From Clostridium sp. Marseille-Q2269 (GTDB taxonomy: Bacteria; Bacillota; Clostridia; Clostridiales; Clostridiaceae): a stretch of DNA of 64,000 nt. The position numbers were made by a program, and so were the translations under genes. Of this stretch, positions 9,866 through 18,690 are shown in pieces. Below the pieces are notes generated by a model. That model did no database searches. It was not told where the DNA came from and saw only the letters and a list, made by a program, of their open reading frames with translations. The DNA is taken from positions 62,001 to 126,000 of the forward strand of contig NZ_CALSFS010000010.1 of NCBI RefSeq assembly GCF_943736985.1, read 5' to 3'. Within the stretch, counting starts at the first letter, position 1, and the number at the start of each line of letters is the position of its first letter.

Positions 9866-10723
9866 ATGAAGTTAATAGCATTAGATCTAGATGGTACATT
9901 ATTAAATAATGATAATGTCATAAGTAAAGAAAATGCAGAAGCAATTAAGTATGCTCAAAGTAACGGAATAGAAGTCACACTTTCTACAGGGAGATCTCAT
10001 TTTGATGCTTCTTCTATATGTGAAAAAGCCAATATATGTACACATATAATTAGTAATAACGGTGCTTCTATTCATAATAAACATAATACAAAGCTATATT
10101 CTCTATGTATAGATAAAAACCATGTAAAGGAAATATTACACTGGCTAGACCTTAATAACTTTTATTATGAAGTATCTACAGATAAAACTATCTATACTCC
10201 CTTTAATGGTAAAGATATATTAAAAATAGAAGTAGATAAATTAATTAGTACTAACCCTAGATATTTTAAAATGGAGAAACTCCAACAATCTTTAGAAAGA
10301 CAATTTGTTCAATTGGGATTAGTTTCTGTAAACAATTATAAAGAAATATTAGATAAAGATGCTGATTTTTCCAATATATTAGCCTTTTCATTTGACGAGG
10401 ATAAAAGAAAATCCTCTATGGATTACTTGAAAAATTTAAATAAATTTTCAGTATTCTCCTCTGGAGATCATAATTTTGAAATGGTAAATAAACATACCTC
10501 AAAAGGAGCTTCACTTGAAAGATTAGCATCAATTTTAAATATATCCCTAGAGGACACCATGGCTTTTGGTGATAACTATAATGATGTGTCTATGTTTGAA
10601 AAAGTAAAATATAGTGTAGCTATGGGCAATGCAGATGACCGCATTAAGTCCATGTGTAGATTAGTTACAGATACTAATTATAATAACGGAGTGGCAAAAA
10701 TGATCTATAAATTCATAGACTAA
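9866..10723 (+). CDS. Cof-type HAD-family sugar phosphatase
   Basis: A 285-residue member of the HAD superfamily, class IIB (Cof subfamily), which dephosphorylates small sugar phosphates or cofactors. The nucleophile motif DLDGTLLN is at the N-terminus, the STGRS motif II near residue 40, a lysine (KGAS) as motif III, and GDNYNDVSMF as the metal-binding motif IV. It is co-transcribed with the DeoR regulator just upstream (GGGTGG ribosome site overlaps that gene's end). Its substrate is unknown; the pairing suggests it removes a phosphosugar sensed by the regulator. Confidence 0.9.
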   Translation: MKLIALDLDGTLLNNDNVISKENAEAIKYAQSNGIEVTLSTGRSHFDASSICEKANICTHIISNNGASIHNKHNTKLYSLCIDKNHVKEILHWLDLNNFYYEVSTDKTIYTPFNGKDILKIEVDKLISTNPRYFKMEKLQQSLERQFVQLGLVSVNNYKEILDKDADFSNILAFSFDEDKRKSSMDYLKNLNKFSVFSSGDHNFEMVNKHTSKGASLERLASILNISLEDTMAFGDNYNDVSMFEKVKYSVAMGNADDRIKSMCRLVTDTNYNNGVAKMIYKFID

Positions 10724-10740
10724 TTTTATAAAATAGTCTA

Positions 10741-10830
10741 AATTAACTTGTTGTGCTAGTTAAATTAGACTATAGAATCATACTTTGCACGTTAAACCAA
10801 GGCTAGATCAACTGACAGTAATATTAGCTT
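10741..10830. repeat. Dispersed non-coding repeat, copy A
   Basis: About 90 bases that recur at 26015-26103. The first 24 bases (opening AATTAACTTGTTGTGCTAG) are identical and most of the rest matches, including AAGGCTA and CAGTAATATT. Copy A also forms a hairpin (arms 10734-10748 and 10758-10772, one mismatch). Both copies lie shortly after a stop codon. No reading frame is conserved. I do not recognise the family. Confidence 0.65.
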
Positions 10831-10857
10831 ATTTAAAATAATAAAATTAATTAATCT

Positions 10858-10920
10858 CTTATGGGCGTGACCTTTTGGGCGTAACCATAAGTTATTAATA
10901 CAGTCAGGATATTTTTCCTG
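10858..10920 (+). ncRNA. Possible structured RNA with paired GGGCGTRACC motifs
   Basis: A 7-base stem (10858-10864 with 10885-10891) encloses two near-identical decamers, GGGCGTGACC (10863-10872) and GGGCGTAACC (10877-10886), which are conspicuously GC-rich for this genome. A second small hairpin (CAGGA/TCCTG, 10905-10920) and then a strong terminator follow. The arrangement resembles a riboswitch or small RNA, but no plus-strand gene follows and it matches no class I know. Confidence 0.4.
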
Positions 10921-10925
10921 TACGG

Positions 10926-10958
10926 AGACTGTTGATAAAAATATTTTATCAACAGTCT
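10926..10958 (+). terminator. Strong terminator after the structured element
   Basis: Perfect 15-base arms (10926-10940, 10944-10958) with a three-base loop, followed by a T run on the plus strand. It lies about 200 bases beyond the HAD gene, so it ends a transcript covering the non-coding stretch. The core GACTGTTGATA/TATCAACAGTC also occurs in the terminator at 29956-30013. Confidence 0.85.
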
Positions 10959-11063
10959 TTTTAACTGAATTTTCAGTTAAGTATTAAACTAAAAATCTAA
11001 CCTATAATAACTTCTGGAATTCTACACTTAGTTTTGAATTTTTTCATAAAGCATATTGTGATA

Positions 11064-11825
11064 TTAATATAATTTAACCTCATACTCTTTTAAAACTTTT
11101 AATATATCTTCACTTGGAGCTTTATCTGTAATTATGCCCTTAATACATTGTAAAGTTGAAAATGCGTATATACCTTCATAATAAAACTTTTCCTGCTCCA
11201 TTAGTATATATGATTCATTACTTTGAGATATTATAGCTTCCTTAGTATTTCCTTCTTCTAAATCAAAATTACAAACAGTTCCATTTTCTAATTTCACACT
11301 AGAACTTCCTATAAAAGCTTTATTAAATGTATATTTTTTTAAAGTATTAATAGTTTCTGCTCCAACATTTCCACCTAGCTCCTTATTATACACACCCCCT
11401 ATTACAATTAAATTGCAATTAGAATCTTCACCAAACAAGATAGGTATAGAACACATATTAGTTACTAAAGTTATTCTCTTATTTCCCTCGGCAATGAACT
11501 GAGCTAACAAAAAATTAATACTAGATATGTCTAAAAATATAATATCCTTTTCCTCTATTAAATCAAAAGCTTTTTTAGCAACCACTTGTTTATTCTCAAT
11601 ATTTTTATATATTCTAGTATTAATATTTATACTCTTTTTAAGATTACCATTAGCAATTGCCCCTCCATATGTTCTTTTTAAGTCTCCTTGTTTCTCTAAT
11701 TTCTGAAGATCTTTACGTATCATTCCCTCAGACACATTAAACATTTCACTAAGATCTTTTACTAAAACTTTACCTTCTTTATTAATTATATCTATTATTT
11801 TTTCTAATCTTTCCTCTGCAAACAT
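11064..11825 (-). CDS. DeoR-family regulator of the divergent glycyl-radical operon
   Basis: A 253-residue DeoR-type repressor with an N-terminal HTH (VLVKDLSEMFNVSEGMIRKDLQKLEKQG) and a C-terminal sugar-phosphate sensor domain. It is transcribed away from the glycyl-radical activase, glycyl-radical enzyme and aldolase genes that start at 12093, so control of that operon is the natural inference. Direct repeats of TAATAAACAAAAC in the shared promoter region are candidate sites. ATG is preceded by TAGGAGATA. In E. coli the pflD/fsaB gene neighbourhood encodes a similar set of functions. The gene looks intact although its presumed targets are frameshifted. Confidence 0.85.
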   Translation of the reverse strand: MFAEERLEKIIDIINKEGKVLVKDLSEMFNVSEGMIRKDLQKLEKQGDLKRTYGGAIANGNLKKSININTRIYKNIENKQVVAKKAFDLIEEKDIIFLDISSINFLLAQFIAEGNKRITLVTNMCSIPILFGEDSNCNLIVIGGVYNKELGGNVGAETINTLKKYTFNKAFIGSSSVKLENGTVCNFDLEEGNTKEAIISQSNESYILMEQEKFYYEGIYAFSTLQCIKGIITDKAPSEDILKVLKEYEVKLY

Positions 11826-11970
11826 TTTATATCTCCTATATTGTTTAATATTATACTTTTACAATTCTTGTATTTAACTAAAGACTTTACAATAAAAATA
11901 AAATTTAGTTTATCACTATATCATATTTTTAAATTTATATATTATATTTATATATTATAACCTAAATTGA

Positions 11971-12076
11971 TAATAAACAAAACAGAATAATAATAAATTT
12001 TCTTGACAACAAATACAAATACTACTACAATATAATTAAATAATAATAAATGATATAAAATAGTAATAAACAAAAC
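11971..12076 (+). promoter_or_regulatory. Promoter of the glycyl-radical operon with direct repeats
   Basis: TTGACA (12003-12008), 17-base spacing and TACAAT (12026-12031) form a near-consensus sigma-A promoter. A 13-base direct repeat, TAATAAACAAAAC, occurs at 11971-11983 and 12064-12076, one copy on each side of the promoter. Related AATAATAAA copies lie between them. These are plausible DeoR operators. Confidence 0.6.
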
Positions 12077-12092
12077 TATAAGGAGTAGTGCT

Positions 12093-12994
12093 ATGGAAAA
12101 AACCCTCATTTGTAATATAGAAAAATATGCTACCCATGATGGACCTGGAATTAGAACTGTAGTTTTTTTTAAAGGCTGCCCTTTAAAATGTGCTTGGTGC
12201 AGTAATCCTGAAACTCAAAAAAAAGAAAATGAACTATATTATAATAACAAAAACTGTGTGAGTTGTGGAAGTTGTGTAAATGTTTGTACGAAAAATGCCA
12301 TTTCTATCAAGTATGGCTCAATATATATTGATAAATCTAAATGCATTAATTGTGGTAAATGTACAGACATATGTCCTATGAATGCTTTAAATTTAGTTGC
12401 AAAAGAAATGGATGTAGAAGAAGTATTCAAAGAAATTATGAAAGATGAAATTTTTTATAACAAATCTGGTGGAGGTGTAACCCTATCTGGTGGTGAAATA
12501 TTAACTAGCGGAAATTTTGCTTTAACCTTACTAAAAAATGCAAAAATAATTATATAAATACAGCATTAGAAACTAGTGGATTTGGGAGCTTTGACATACT
12601 TTCAACGTTATCACAATTTTCTGATTTAATAATGTTTGATATTAAAAGCACAGACAATGAAATTCATAAAAAATTTGTAGGTGTGGATAATTCTTTAATA
12701 CTTAAAAATTTAGAGCAACTTAGCAAAATTCACAAAAATATTATTTTAATAATTCCCCTAATACCTGGTATAAATGATACTTATAAAAATATAGAAAAAA
12801 TTATAGAATTAGCTTTAAAAAATAATATTAAAGAAATTCATATTTTACCCTATCACTCTCTAGGTAAAGAAAAATACAATCAATTAAACAAAGAATATTC
12901 TCTTCAAGAACTAAGATCTCCTGATAACGATAAAGTTGATAGGTTTAAAACAATTATAGAAAAAAATAATATTAAATGTGTTGTTGGAGGTTAA
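12093..12994 (+). pseudogene. Glycyl-radical-enzyme activating protein (PflC-like), frameshifted
   Basis: Radical-SAM activase that installs the glycyl radical on its partner enzyme. The cluster motif is CPLKCAWC, and two ferredoxin-type 4Fe-4S motifs ([22 protein letters not shown]) form the insert typical of the non-PFL activases. The [11 protein letters not shown] motif follows. The frame then breaks: reading stops after residue 154, and the rest (NTALETSGFGSFD..., ending at 12994) continues one frame over. Adding one A to the five-A run at 12542-12546 restores a 300-residue protein of normal length. It is either a real inactivating mutation or a homopolymer sequencing error. GGAG precedes the ATG. 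Confidence 0.88.
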
Positions 12995-12998
12995 ATAT

Positions 12999-15403
12999 AT
13001 GAAAAATTATATTATTAAAAGTGAAAGAATAAAAAAATTAAGAGAAAATATATTAAACAAAACCCCTTCTGTTTGTATTGAAAGAGCTAAATATTTTACA
13101 CAGTCCTATAAAGAAAATGAAGATAAACCTATATACATTAAAAGAGCCAAAGCTCTTGAAAAAACTTTAGAAAATATGAGTATCTATATTAAAGATGGAG
13201 AATTAATAGTTGGAAATCAAAGCTGTAACGAAAGAACTGCACCAATCTTTCCTGAATATGCAGTGCAATGGATAGAAGATGAATTAAAGGAAAAAGGTAA
13301 TTTTAACAAACGAGAAGGTGATAACTTTTACTTAGAAGAAAACAAAATAGATGAACTTCTTGAAATAATACAATATTGGAAAGGAAAGACTTTAAAAGAT
13401 AAATGCTATGCTATAATGCCAAAAGAAATAGAAGACGCTATCAATGTAAAAATAATACATGGAGAAGGAAACATGACTTCTGGAGATGGTCATATAATTC
13501 CAGATTTTGAAAAAGCTCTAAAGCTAGGACTTAATGGTATTATTAAAGAAGCAGAACATGCTTTAAAAAATATTGATATATGTGAAAATAACTCCTTTAA
13601 AAAAATAGCTTTTTTAGAATCTACTATAATTGTAAATAAATCTATTATAAATTTTGCATTAAGATATAGTAAACTAGCAAAAAAACTAGCTTCTAATACT
13701 AAAGATAGTATTAGAAAAAATGAATTACTTTTGATATCTAATATATGTGAAACTGTTCCTAAGAACCCTCCTAAAACTTTTATGAAGCTATTCAAATGGT
13801 TTGGTTTATACATTTAGTAATACAAATAGAGAGTAACGGACATTCAGCTTCTCTAGGTCGTATGGATCAATATTTATATCCTTACTACAAAAAAGATATT
13901 GAATCTGGTAAATTACAAAATAATTTTGCTAAAGAACTATTAGAATGTTTATGGATAAAATTATTTTCCATATTAAAAATACGTCCAACCTCTCATGCAG
14001 GTTACGGTGCTGGTTACCCTACCTATCAAAATGTAACTATAGGTGGTTCTAATGAATTCGGATATGACTGCACTAATGATTTGAGTTATTTAATATTGCA
14101 ATCTGTTGGTGAAATGAAGTTAACTCAGCCAAATCTTTCTGCAAGACTTTTTGAAAATAGCAGTGAAAGATTTATAAGAGAATGTGCAGAAGTTATAAAA
14201 ACAGGTTTTGGTATGCCTGCTCTCCATACAGATGAAATAATAATATCCTCTCTACTAAACAAAGGAGTGAATTATAAAGATGCATACAATTATGCTATGG
14301 TTGGTTGTGTTGAAGTAGCTGTTCCAGGGAAATGGGGCTATAGATGCACTGGTATGTCATTTTTAAATATGCTTAAAGCTATAGAATTAGTTTTAAATGA
14401 TGGATATGATGAAAGAACACATAAAACTTTATTTAAAGGGAATGGTACTTTATTAGATTTTAATACTTTTGAAGATCTATGGTGTTCTTGGGAAAAAAAT
14501 ATATCTTATTACACTAAGCTTACTGTGGTACTAGATAAAATTGCAGATACAAACTTAGAAGAATTTCCTGACATATTCTGTTCATCTTTAGTAAGGGATT
14601 GTATAGGAAGAGGAAAACCTGTAAAAGAAGGTGGTGCCATATATGATATAGTATCTGGCCTACAGGTAGGCTTAGCAAATGCATCAAATTCATTATTTGC
14701 TTTAAAAGAACTAGTTTTTAATAAAAAACTTATTTCTCAAAAAGAAGTTATGAACGCATTAAAAAGCAACTTTGCTGGTACCAAAGGTGCTAAGATAAAA
14801 AAAATATTAAGCTCTGCCTCAAAATACGGAAACGATATAGAAGATGTAGATATTATGGCTAAGAAAATTTATGAAACCTATATACAAGAAATAAATAAAT
14901 ATACCAACACACGATATAAAAGAGGTCCTATTGGAGGTATTTATGGACTTTCAACCTCTGGAATATCATCAAATGTTCCTATGGGATGTGTTACAGCTGC
15001 AACACCTGATGGGAGATCTGCATGGACTCCAGCATCGGAGGGAGCATCTCCATCTCAAGGTTCTGATACTCAAGGCCCTACAGCAGTTTTGAAATCTATA
15101 AGTAAATTGCCTACTATATTAATGACAGGTGGACAACTATTAAACATGAAGTTCTCTCCTAATTTATTAATAGGAGAAGATGAATTTTTAAAATTTATAA
15201 GTCTTATAAAATCCTTTGTAGCAATGAAATGTTGGCATATACAATTTAATATTATAGATGCTGAAACTTTAAAGGCAGCACAACAAAACCCACATAAATA
15301 TAGAGATATAATTGTTAGAGTGGCAGGCTACTGTACCCAATTTGTAACTTTAGATAAAACTACTCAAGAAGATATAATATCAAGAACAGAAAAAGCACTT
15401 TAG
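12999..15403 (+). pseudogene. PflD/YbiW-like glycyl radical enzyme, frameshifted
   Basis: Glycyl-radical enzyme of the dehydratase/lyase type. The catalytic thiyl loop is MVGCVEVAVPGK (Cys codon at 14306) and the C-terminal radical loop is RVAGYC (Gly 25 residues before the end). The gene is broken near 13778-13781, where one T is missing from a T run: the first frame ends at 13817, and the second picks up the conserved MVWFIHLVIQIESNGHSASLG. Restoring it gives 801 residues, the size of YbiW (810) and PflD (765). Next to an Fsa aldolase this suggests an anhydrosugar-6-phosphate lyase. ATG at 12999 is preferred (GGAGG upstream). It may be a pseudogene or a sequencing artefact. Confidence 0.88.
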
Positions 15404-15414
15404 GAGGTTTTATT

Positions 15415-16083
15415 ATGATATACATGATAGACACTGCAAATATTAATGAAATAAAAGATGCTATGGAGTTTTATCCACTTCATGGTGTCACCACAAATCC
15501 AACTATTCTTTCAAAAGAAAATAAAAATCCTATAGAATTATTAAAAGAAATTAGTAGCATCATAGGAGAAGAAACACCGTTACATGCCCAAGTAGTCTCC
15601 ACTTCTTATGAAGGCATTATTAAAGATGCCAAATATTTAAAAGAAAATATTGATGGAAACTTATATATAAAAATTCCCGTTACTAAAGAAGGGATAAAGG
15701 CTATCAAATATCTTAAGTCTAAAGACTATAAAATAACTGCTACAGCAATTTTTACAGCTCAACAAGGATTGATGGCATCTGTAGCTGGTGCTGATTATAT
15801 AGCTCCCTATGTAAATAGAATTGATAATATAAGTGGTAATGGTATAGAAGTGGTATCCTCTTTAATGGATATGTTAAAAAAATATAAACTATCTACCAAA
15901 ATATTAGCAGCTTCATTTAAAAATGTACAACAAGTTAATGATCTAAGTAAAATTGGAGTTCACTGTGTTACTGTAAATAAAGATATTTTTGATAAAATGC
16001 TTCACCATCCTATGACTGATTGGAGTGTTGATAATTTCGCAAAAGATTGGGAAAAGTCTTTTCATAGAACTTCTTTAATTTAA
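15415..16083 (+). CDS. fsa: Fructose-6-phosphate aldolase (FSA/TalC family)
   Basis: A 222-residue small transaldolase-family TIM barrel. It matches FsaA/FsaB along its length: FIDT-like MIDTANI start, PLHGVTTNPTI, the Schiff-base lysine in YIKIPVT, TAIFTAQQGLMA, AGADYIAPYVNRID, LAASFKN and the C-terminal FHRTSLI. FSA cleaves fructose-6-phosphate or 1-deoxyfructose-6-phosphate to glyceraldehyde-3-phosphate plus dihydroxyacetone or hydroxyacetone. It lies 11 bases after the glycyl-radical enzyme gene, behind GGAGG. In E. coli the 1-deoxy product of PflD/YbiW is split by FsaA/B, so the neighbourhood fits that pathway. This gene is intact. Confidence 0.92.
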   Translation: MIYMIDTANINEIKDAMEFYPLHGVTTNPTILSKENKNPIELLKEISSIIGEETPLHAQVVSTSYEGIIKDAKYLKENIDGNLYIKIPVTKEGIKAIKYLKSKDYKITATAIFTAQQGLMASVAGADYIAPYVNRIDNISGNGIEVVSSLMDMLKKYKLSTKILAASFKNVQQVNDLSKIGVHCVTVNKDIFDKMLHHPMTDWSVDNFAKDWEKSFHRTSLI

Positions 16084-16209
16084 CTATGTAGATTTTAAAA
16101 TTTTTATGTAGGTTTAAACAAAATCCTCCATAGAGTGGATGTTAACATAAAATTGTTAATAGATTCTATATATTAAATAAAACTACAATAACCCCTTCAG
16201 TATATATTT

Positions 16210-16248
16210 AAAAGGCCCTAGATAAAATATACTTATCAACGGCCTTTT
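16210..16248. terminator. Terminator between convergent genes
   Basis: Eight-base arms AAAAGGCC (16210-16217) and GGCCTTTT (16241-16248) enclose a second GATAA/TTATC pairing. It sits between the fsa stop and the converging gene at 16271 and could serve both strands. Confidence 0.75.
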
Positions 16249-16270
16249 AATATATATTATTTTATTTATA

Positions 16271-17179
16271 TTAAACATATATACCTATAGGAATTATTTG
16301 TATAGCAGGTGCATTTATTTCCGTTATTATATTTTTAGGTATAGCTATATTGTTATTTCTAAGTATATCTAAGTATGGATTTAAATTATTTATAAAATCC
16401 ATATAATAATCATCCATACCTGTTTTATCCATTAAGCATATACTTTTCTCATTACTCACACACCTTAAAACTTTTCCTAATACTGTACAAGGGAAATTTG
16501 AATTATCATATACATTTTTACAACAAAAAGACTTTTTATCTACATTTAACACTGCTCTACATTTATTGAAATCCGTTACTACATTAGCAGAATCATTAGA
16601 TTCAAAAATCTTTTTTAAAATATCCAGTTGTTTTTCTATTACAGAGTAATTAGTAATATTATTTTTCATATCTGTAGTTTGTAGTAGTTTATTTAACTCT
16701 GATGGCTCATAACATTTTATAGTATTACATATGTTTGTTATTTCATTATAAGTATACTCTGTCATAGTATTAGAATTAAACTCTACATATTCTCCGGATT
16801 GTATATTATTATTAATAATATCATCTTCTGTAATATATCTTAACATATTTCTATTTATAAGATTATTTCTCAAATCATAAAATAAATAAAACTTAGTATA
16901 TATCTTTTTTATAGTCAATTCATTTCTATTAGCAGACCTATCATCTAATGATCCTGAAAAATCATTTATTGTAGTTTCTGAAATATCTTCCACTTTATTA
17001 CGATCTTTATCGTTATTAGATATCTTATTGTCCTCTGAACATTGATTTTTACATCCCTTTTGCAATCTTATAAAATCACTTTTATCTCTGGTACATCTTA
17101 TAGATTTGCTTTCTATAAATCCATCTATAACTATAGGATAAATATCTAATAATAATCTTTCATTTAAATAAATAGGCAT
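16271..17179 (-). CDS. Hypothetical protein
   Basis: About 302 residues that I do not recognise with confidence. The N-terminus (MPIYLNERLLLDIYPIVIDGF) and the C-terminus (INAPAIQIIPIGIYV) are hydrophobic-patterned. The middle (about 50-95) is polar and low in complexity (S/N/D/K-rich) with no motif. There is no signal peptide and no clear membrane span. The overall plan faintly recalls DUF6414-type proteins, but this is a guess. ATG at 17179 is chosen over a TTG at 17197; neither has a strong ribosome site. It stands alone between convergent fsa and tspO. Confidence 0.6.
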   Translation of the reverse strand: MPIYLNERLLLDIYPIVIDGFIESKSIRCTRDKSDFIRLQKGCKNQCSEDNKISNNDKDRNKVEDISETTINDFSGSLDDRSANRNELTIKKIYTKFYLFYDLRNNLINRNMLRYITEDDIINNNIQSGEYVEFNSNTMTEYTYNEITNICNTIKCYEPSELNKLLQTTDMKNNITNYSVIEKQLDILKKIFESNDSANVVTDFNKCRAVLNVDKKSFCCKNVYDNSNFPCTVLGKVLRCVSNEKSICLMDKTGMDDYYMDFINNLNPYLDILRNNNIAIPKNIITEINAPAIQIIPIGIYV

Positions 17180-17314
17180 TACTCTTAATCCATTCAAAGA
17201 TAATCTGAATCCATAATCAGATTTTCACCTGCCTTATATATTGATACTTATCATATCTATATATATTTTATTAAAATGATATAAATTACTTTTTAAATAT
17301 ATTTATTAAATTAA

Positions 17315-17809
17315 TTACCTATTAAGAATCCATATAGAGTAATTTAGAATGCCAGCAAAACTTACCCATATTATATATGGTATCATTAAGTAAGCTGCTA
17401 CTTTATCAATTTTATAAAATTCAAAGGTAGTTAATAAAATAAATATAAGTAATAATAGCAATTCTAAAAAAGCTACTCCATATAATCTAAATCTAAAAAA
17501 TATAATTGTCCATAAAAAATTCAATGCTAATTGTATAAAAAAATATACAAGTGCTTTACTTATGTCTTCCCCCTGTTTTCCTTTTATTATTATTTTATAA
17601 AGCGCTACTGCCATAAGTAGATACAATATGGTCCAAACCACAGGAAATACCCATCCTGGTGGAGAAAAAGCTGGTTTTATAAGTTTAGTATATAAATTTT
17701 TATCAACCATTCCTAAAAATCCTGATATTAATCCTAAGCTTTCTATTGCTATAACAATAAATATAAGTAGTTTTATATCCTTCCAATGTTTTACTTTGAA
17801 TATGTTCAT
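17315..17809 (-). CDS. tspO: TspO/MBR-family membrane protein
   Basis: About 164 residues with five hydrophobic segments, the fold of the tryptophan-rich sensory protein/peripheral benzodiazepine receptor family, which binds porphyrins and related ligands in the membrane. The family signatures are visible: KPAFSPPGWVFPVVWTILYLLM near the first loop, ALNFLWTIIFF, and a C-terminal YLMIPYIIWVSFAGILNYSIW. ATG at 17809 is chosen because GGAGATAATT precedes it; an ATG at 17821 overlaps that ribosome site. It is monocistronic, and its physiological role in clostridia is unclear. Confidence 0.93.
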   Translation of the reverse strand: MNIFKVKHWKDIKLLIFIVIAIESLGLISGFLGMVDKNLYTKLIKPAFSPPGWVFPVVWTILYLLMAVALYKIIIKGKQGEDISKALVYFFIQLALNFLWTIIFFRFRLYGVAFLELLLLLIFILLTTFEFYKIDKVAAYLMIPYIIWVSFAGILNYSIWILNR

Positions 17810-17995
17810 AATTATCTCCATGATTATTAATATCTATTACATTATATGATCTCTTATTTTTTATATACTTACAAAGGAATTTTTATCTTATATAAATCAT
17901 ATATTTTTAATATTAAAAATTATAGAATCAACAAAAATTTTATAAATCTAATACTATAGATTTTAATTTTATACTAATCTAAAAATTTCAAACCG

Positions 17996-18086
17996 AAAGC
18001 ACACCTACATTTAATAGGTGTGCTTTGAAAAGATGTGTCTTTTTAATTAAATACATAATAATGTTACATTATTATGTATTTAATTA
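17996..18086 (-). terminator. Two consecutive hairpins after the probable spore genes
   Basis: One hairpin has perfect 11-base arms AAAGCACACCT/AGGTGTGCTTT (17996-18006, 18016-18026). The second is a nearly complete palindrome with 21-base arms (18044-18064, 18066-18086) and a one-base centre. Both lie downstream of the minus-strand gene ending at 18141. The rest of the 17822-18140 gap is AT-rich without other features. Confidence 0.7.
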
Positions 18087-18140
18087 GAATTTACTTTATA
18101 AATTATTTTAAACCATAAGCTGTACTTAAAGTCATTTATT

Positions 18141-18587
18141 TTAGCATGGGTTAGTATAGTTAGCAATTATTCTTACTCTTACATTCATTGATGAACATAA
18201 GTCTCTTGTTGGAAGAATAAAGCTAAATCTTCTATTAACATTTGTACATGGTGAACTAGTTTCATCTGAGCAGCCGCATCCACCGTGACCACTTACAGTA
18301 AAGGTTTGAGATCTAAAAGCTAATACGTTATTAGAGTCATCTATAATTATACATCCTACAGTTAATTCCTTTCCAATACAAACATTTCTTAAAACTACAT
18401 TTACTTGTAATAGTCTTGATGTATCAGCCACATTTATAGGATCTGTTACTGTTCTTTTACAAATTTCACAAGGTTTAAAATGAATACAATTACTTCCTTG
18501 TTCTGCATTACAGAATTCTGATATAGTAAAAGTATTTACATCTAAAGCTTCTTTGTTTACCATCTTTTCTTCTGAAGATTTACTCAT
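18141..18587 (-). CDS. Cysteine-rich hypothetical protein, possibly spore-associated
   Basis: A 148-residue soluble protein with about 12 cysteines, several in pairs (CIHFKPCEIC, CGCSDETSSPC, NPC at the end). It has no signal peptide or membrane segment. The body alternates beta-like stretches (LLQVNVVLRNVCIGKELTVGCIII, RRFSFILPT, VRVRIIANY), suggesting a disulfide- or metal-stabilised beta sandwich. It follows the SPOCS-domain gene by about 100 bases on the same strand, so a role in the spore coat or exosporium is plausible but inferred only from the neighbour. AGGGGGAT precedes the ATG. Confidence 0.65.
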   Translation of the reverse strand: MSKSSEEKMVNKEALDVNTFTISEFCNAEQGSNCIHFKPCEICKRTVTDPINVADTSRLLQVNVVLRNVCIGKELTVGCIIIDDSNNVLAFRSQTFTVSGHGGCGCSDETSSPCTNVNRRFSFILPTRDLCSSMNVRVRIIANYTNPC

Positions 18588-18690
18588 AACATTTATCCCC
18601 CTTTAACTAATTTAAATTGCATGAATTAAACGTCCTATACTATACTATATTAATGGGTGTTAATAAATGTTACCCTTGTTTTTTTATTTG

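Noticed and set aside
10741-10960. Intact insertion sequence
   Set aside because: No transposase frame, no clear target duplication; only a short non-coding repeat with hairpins is visible.
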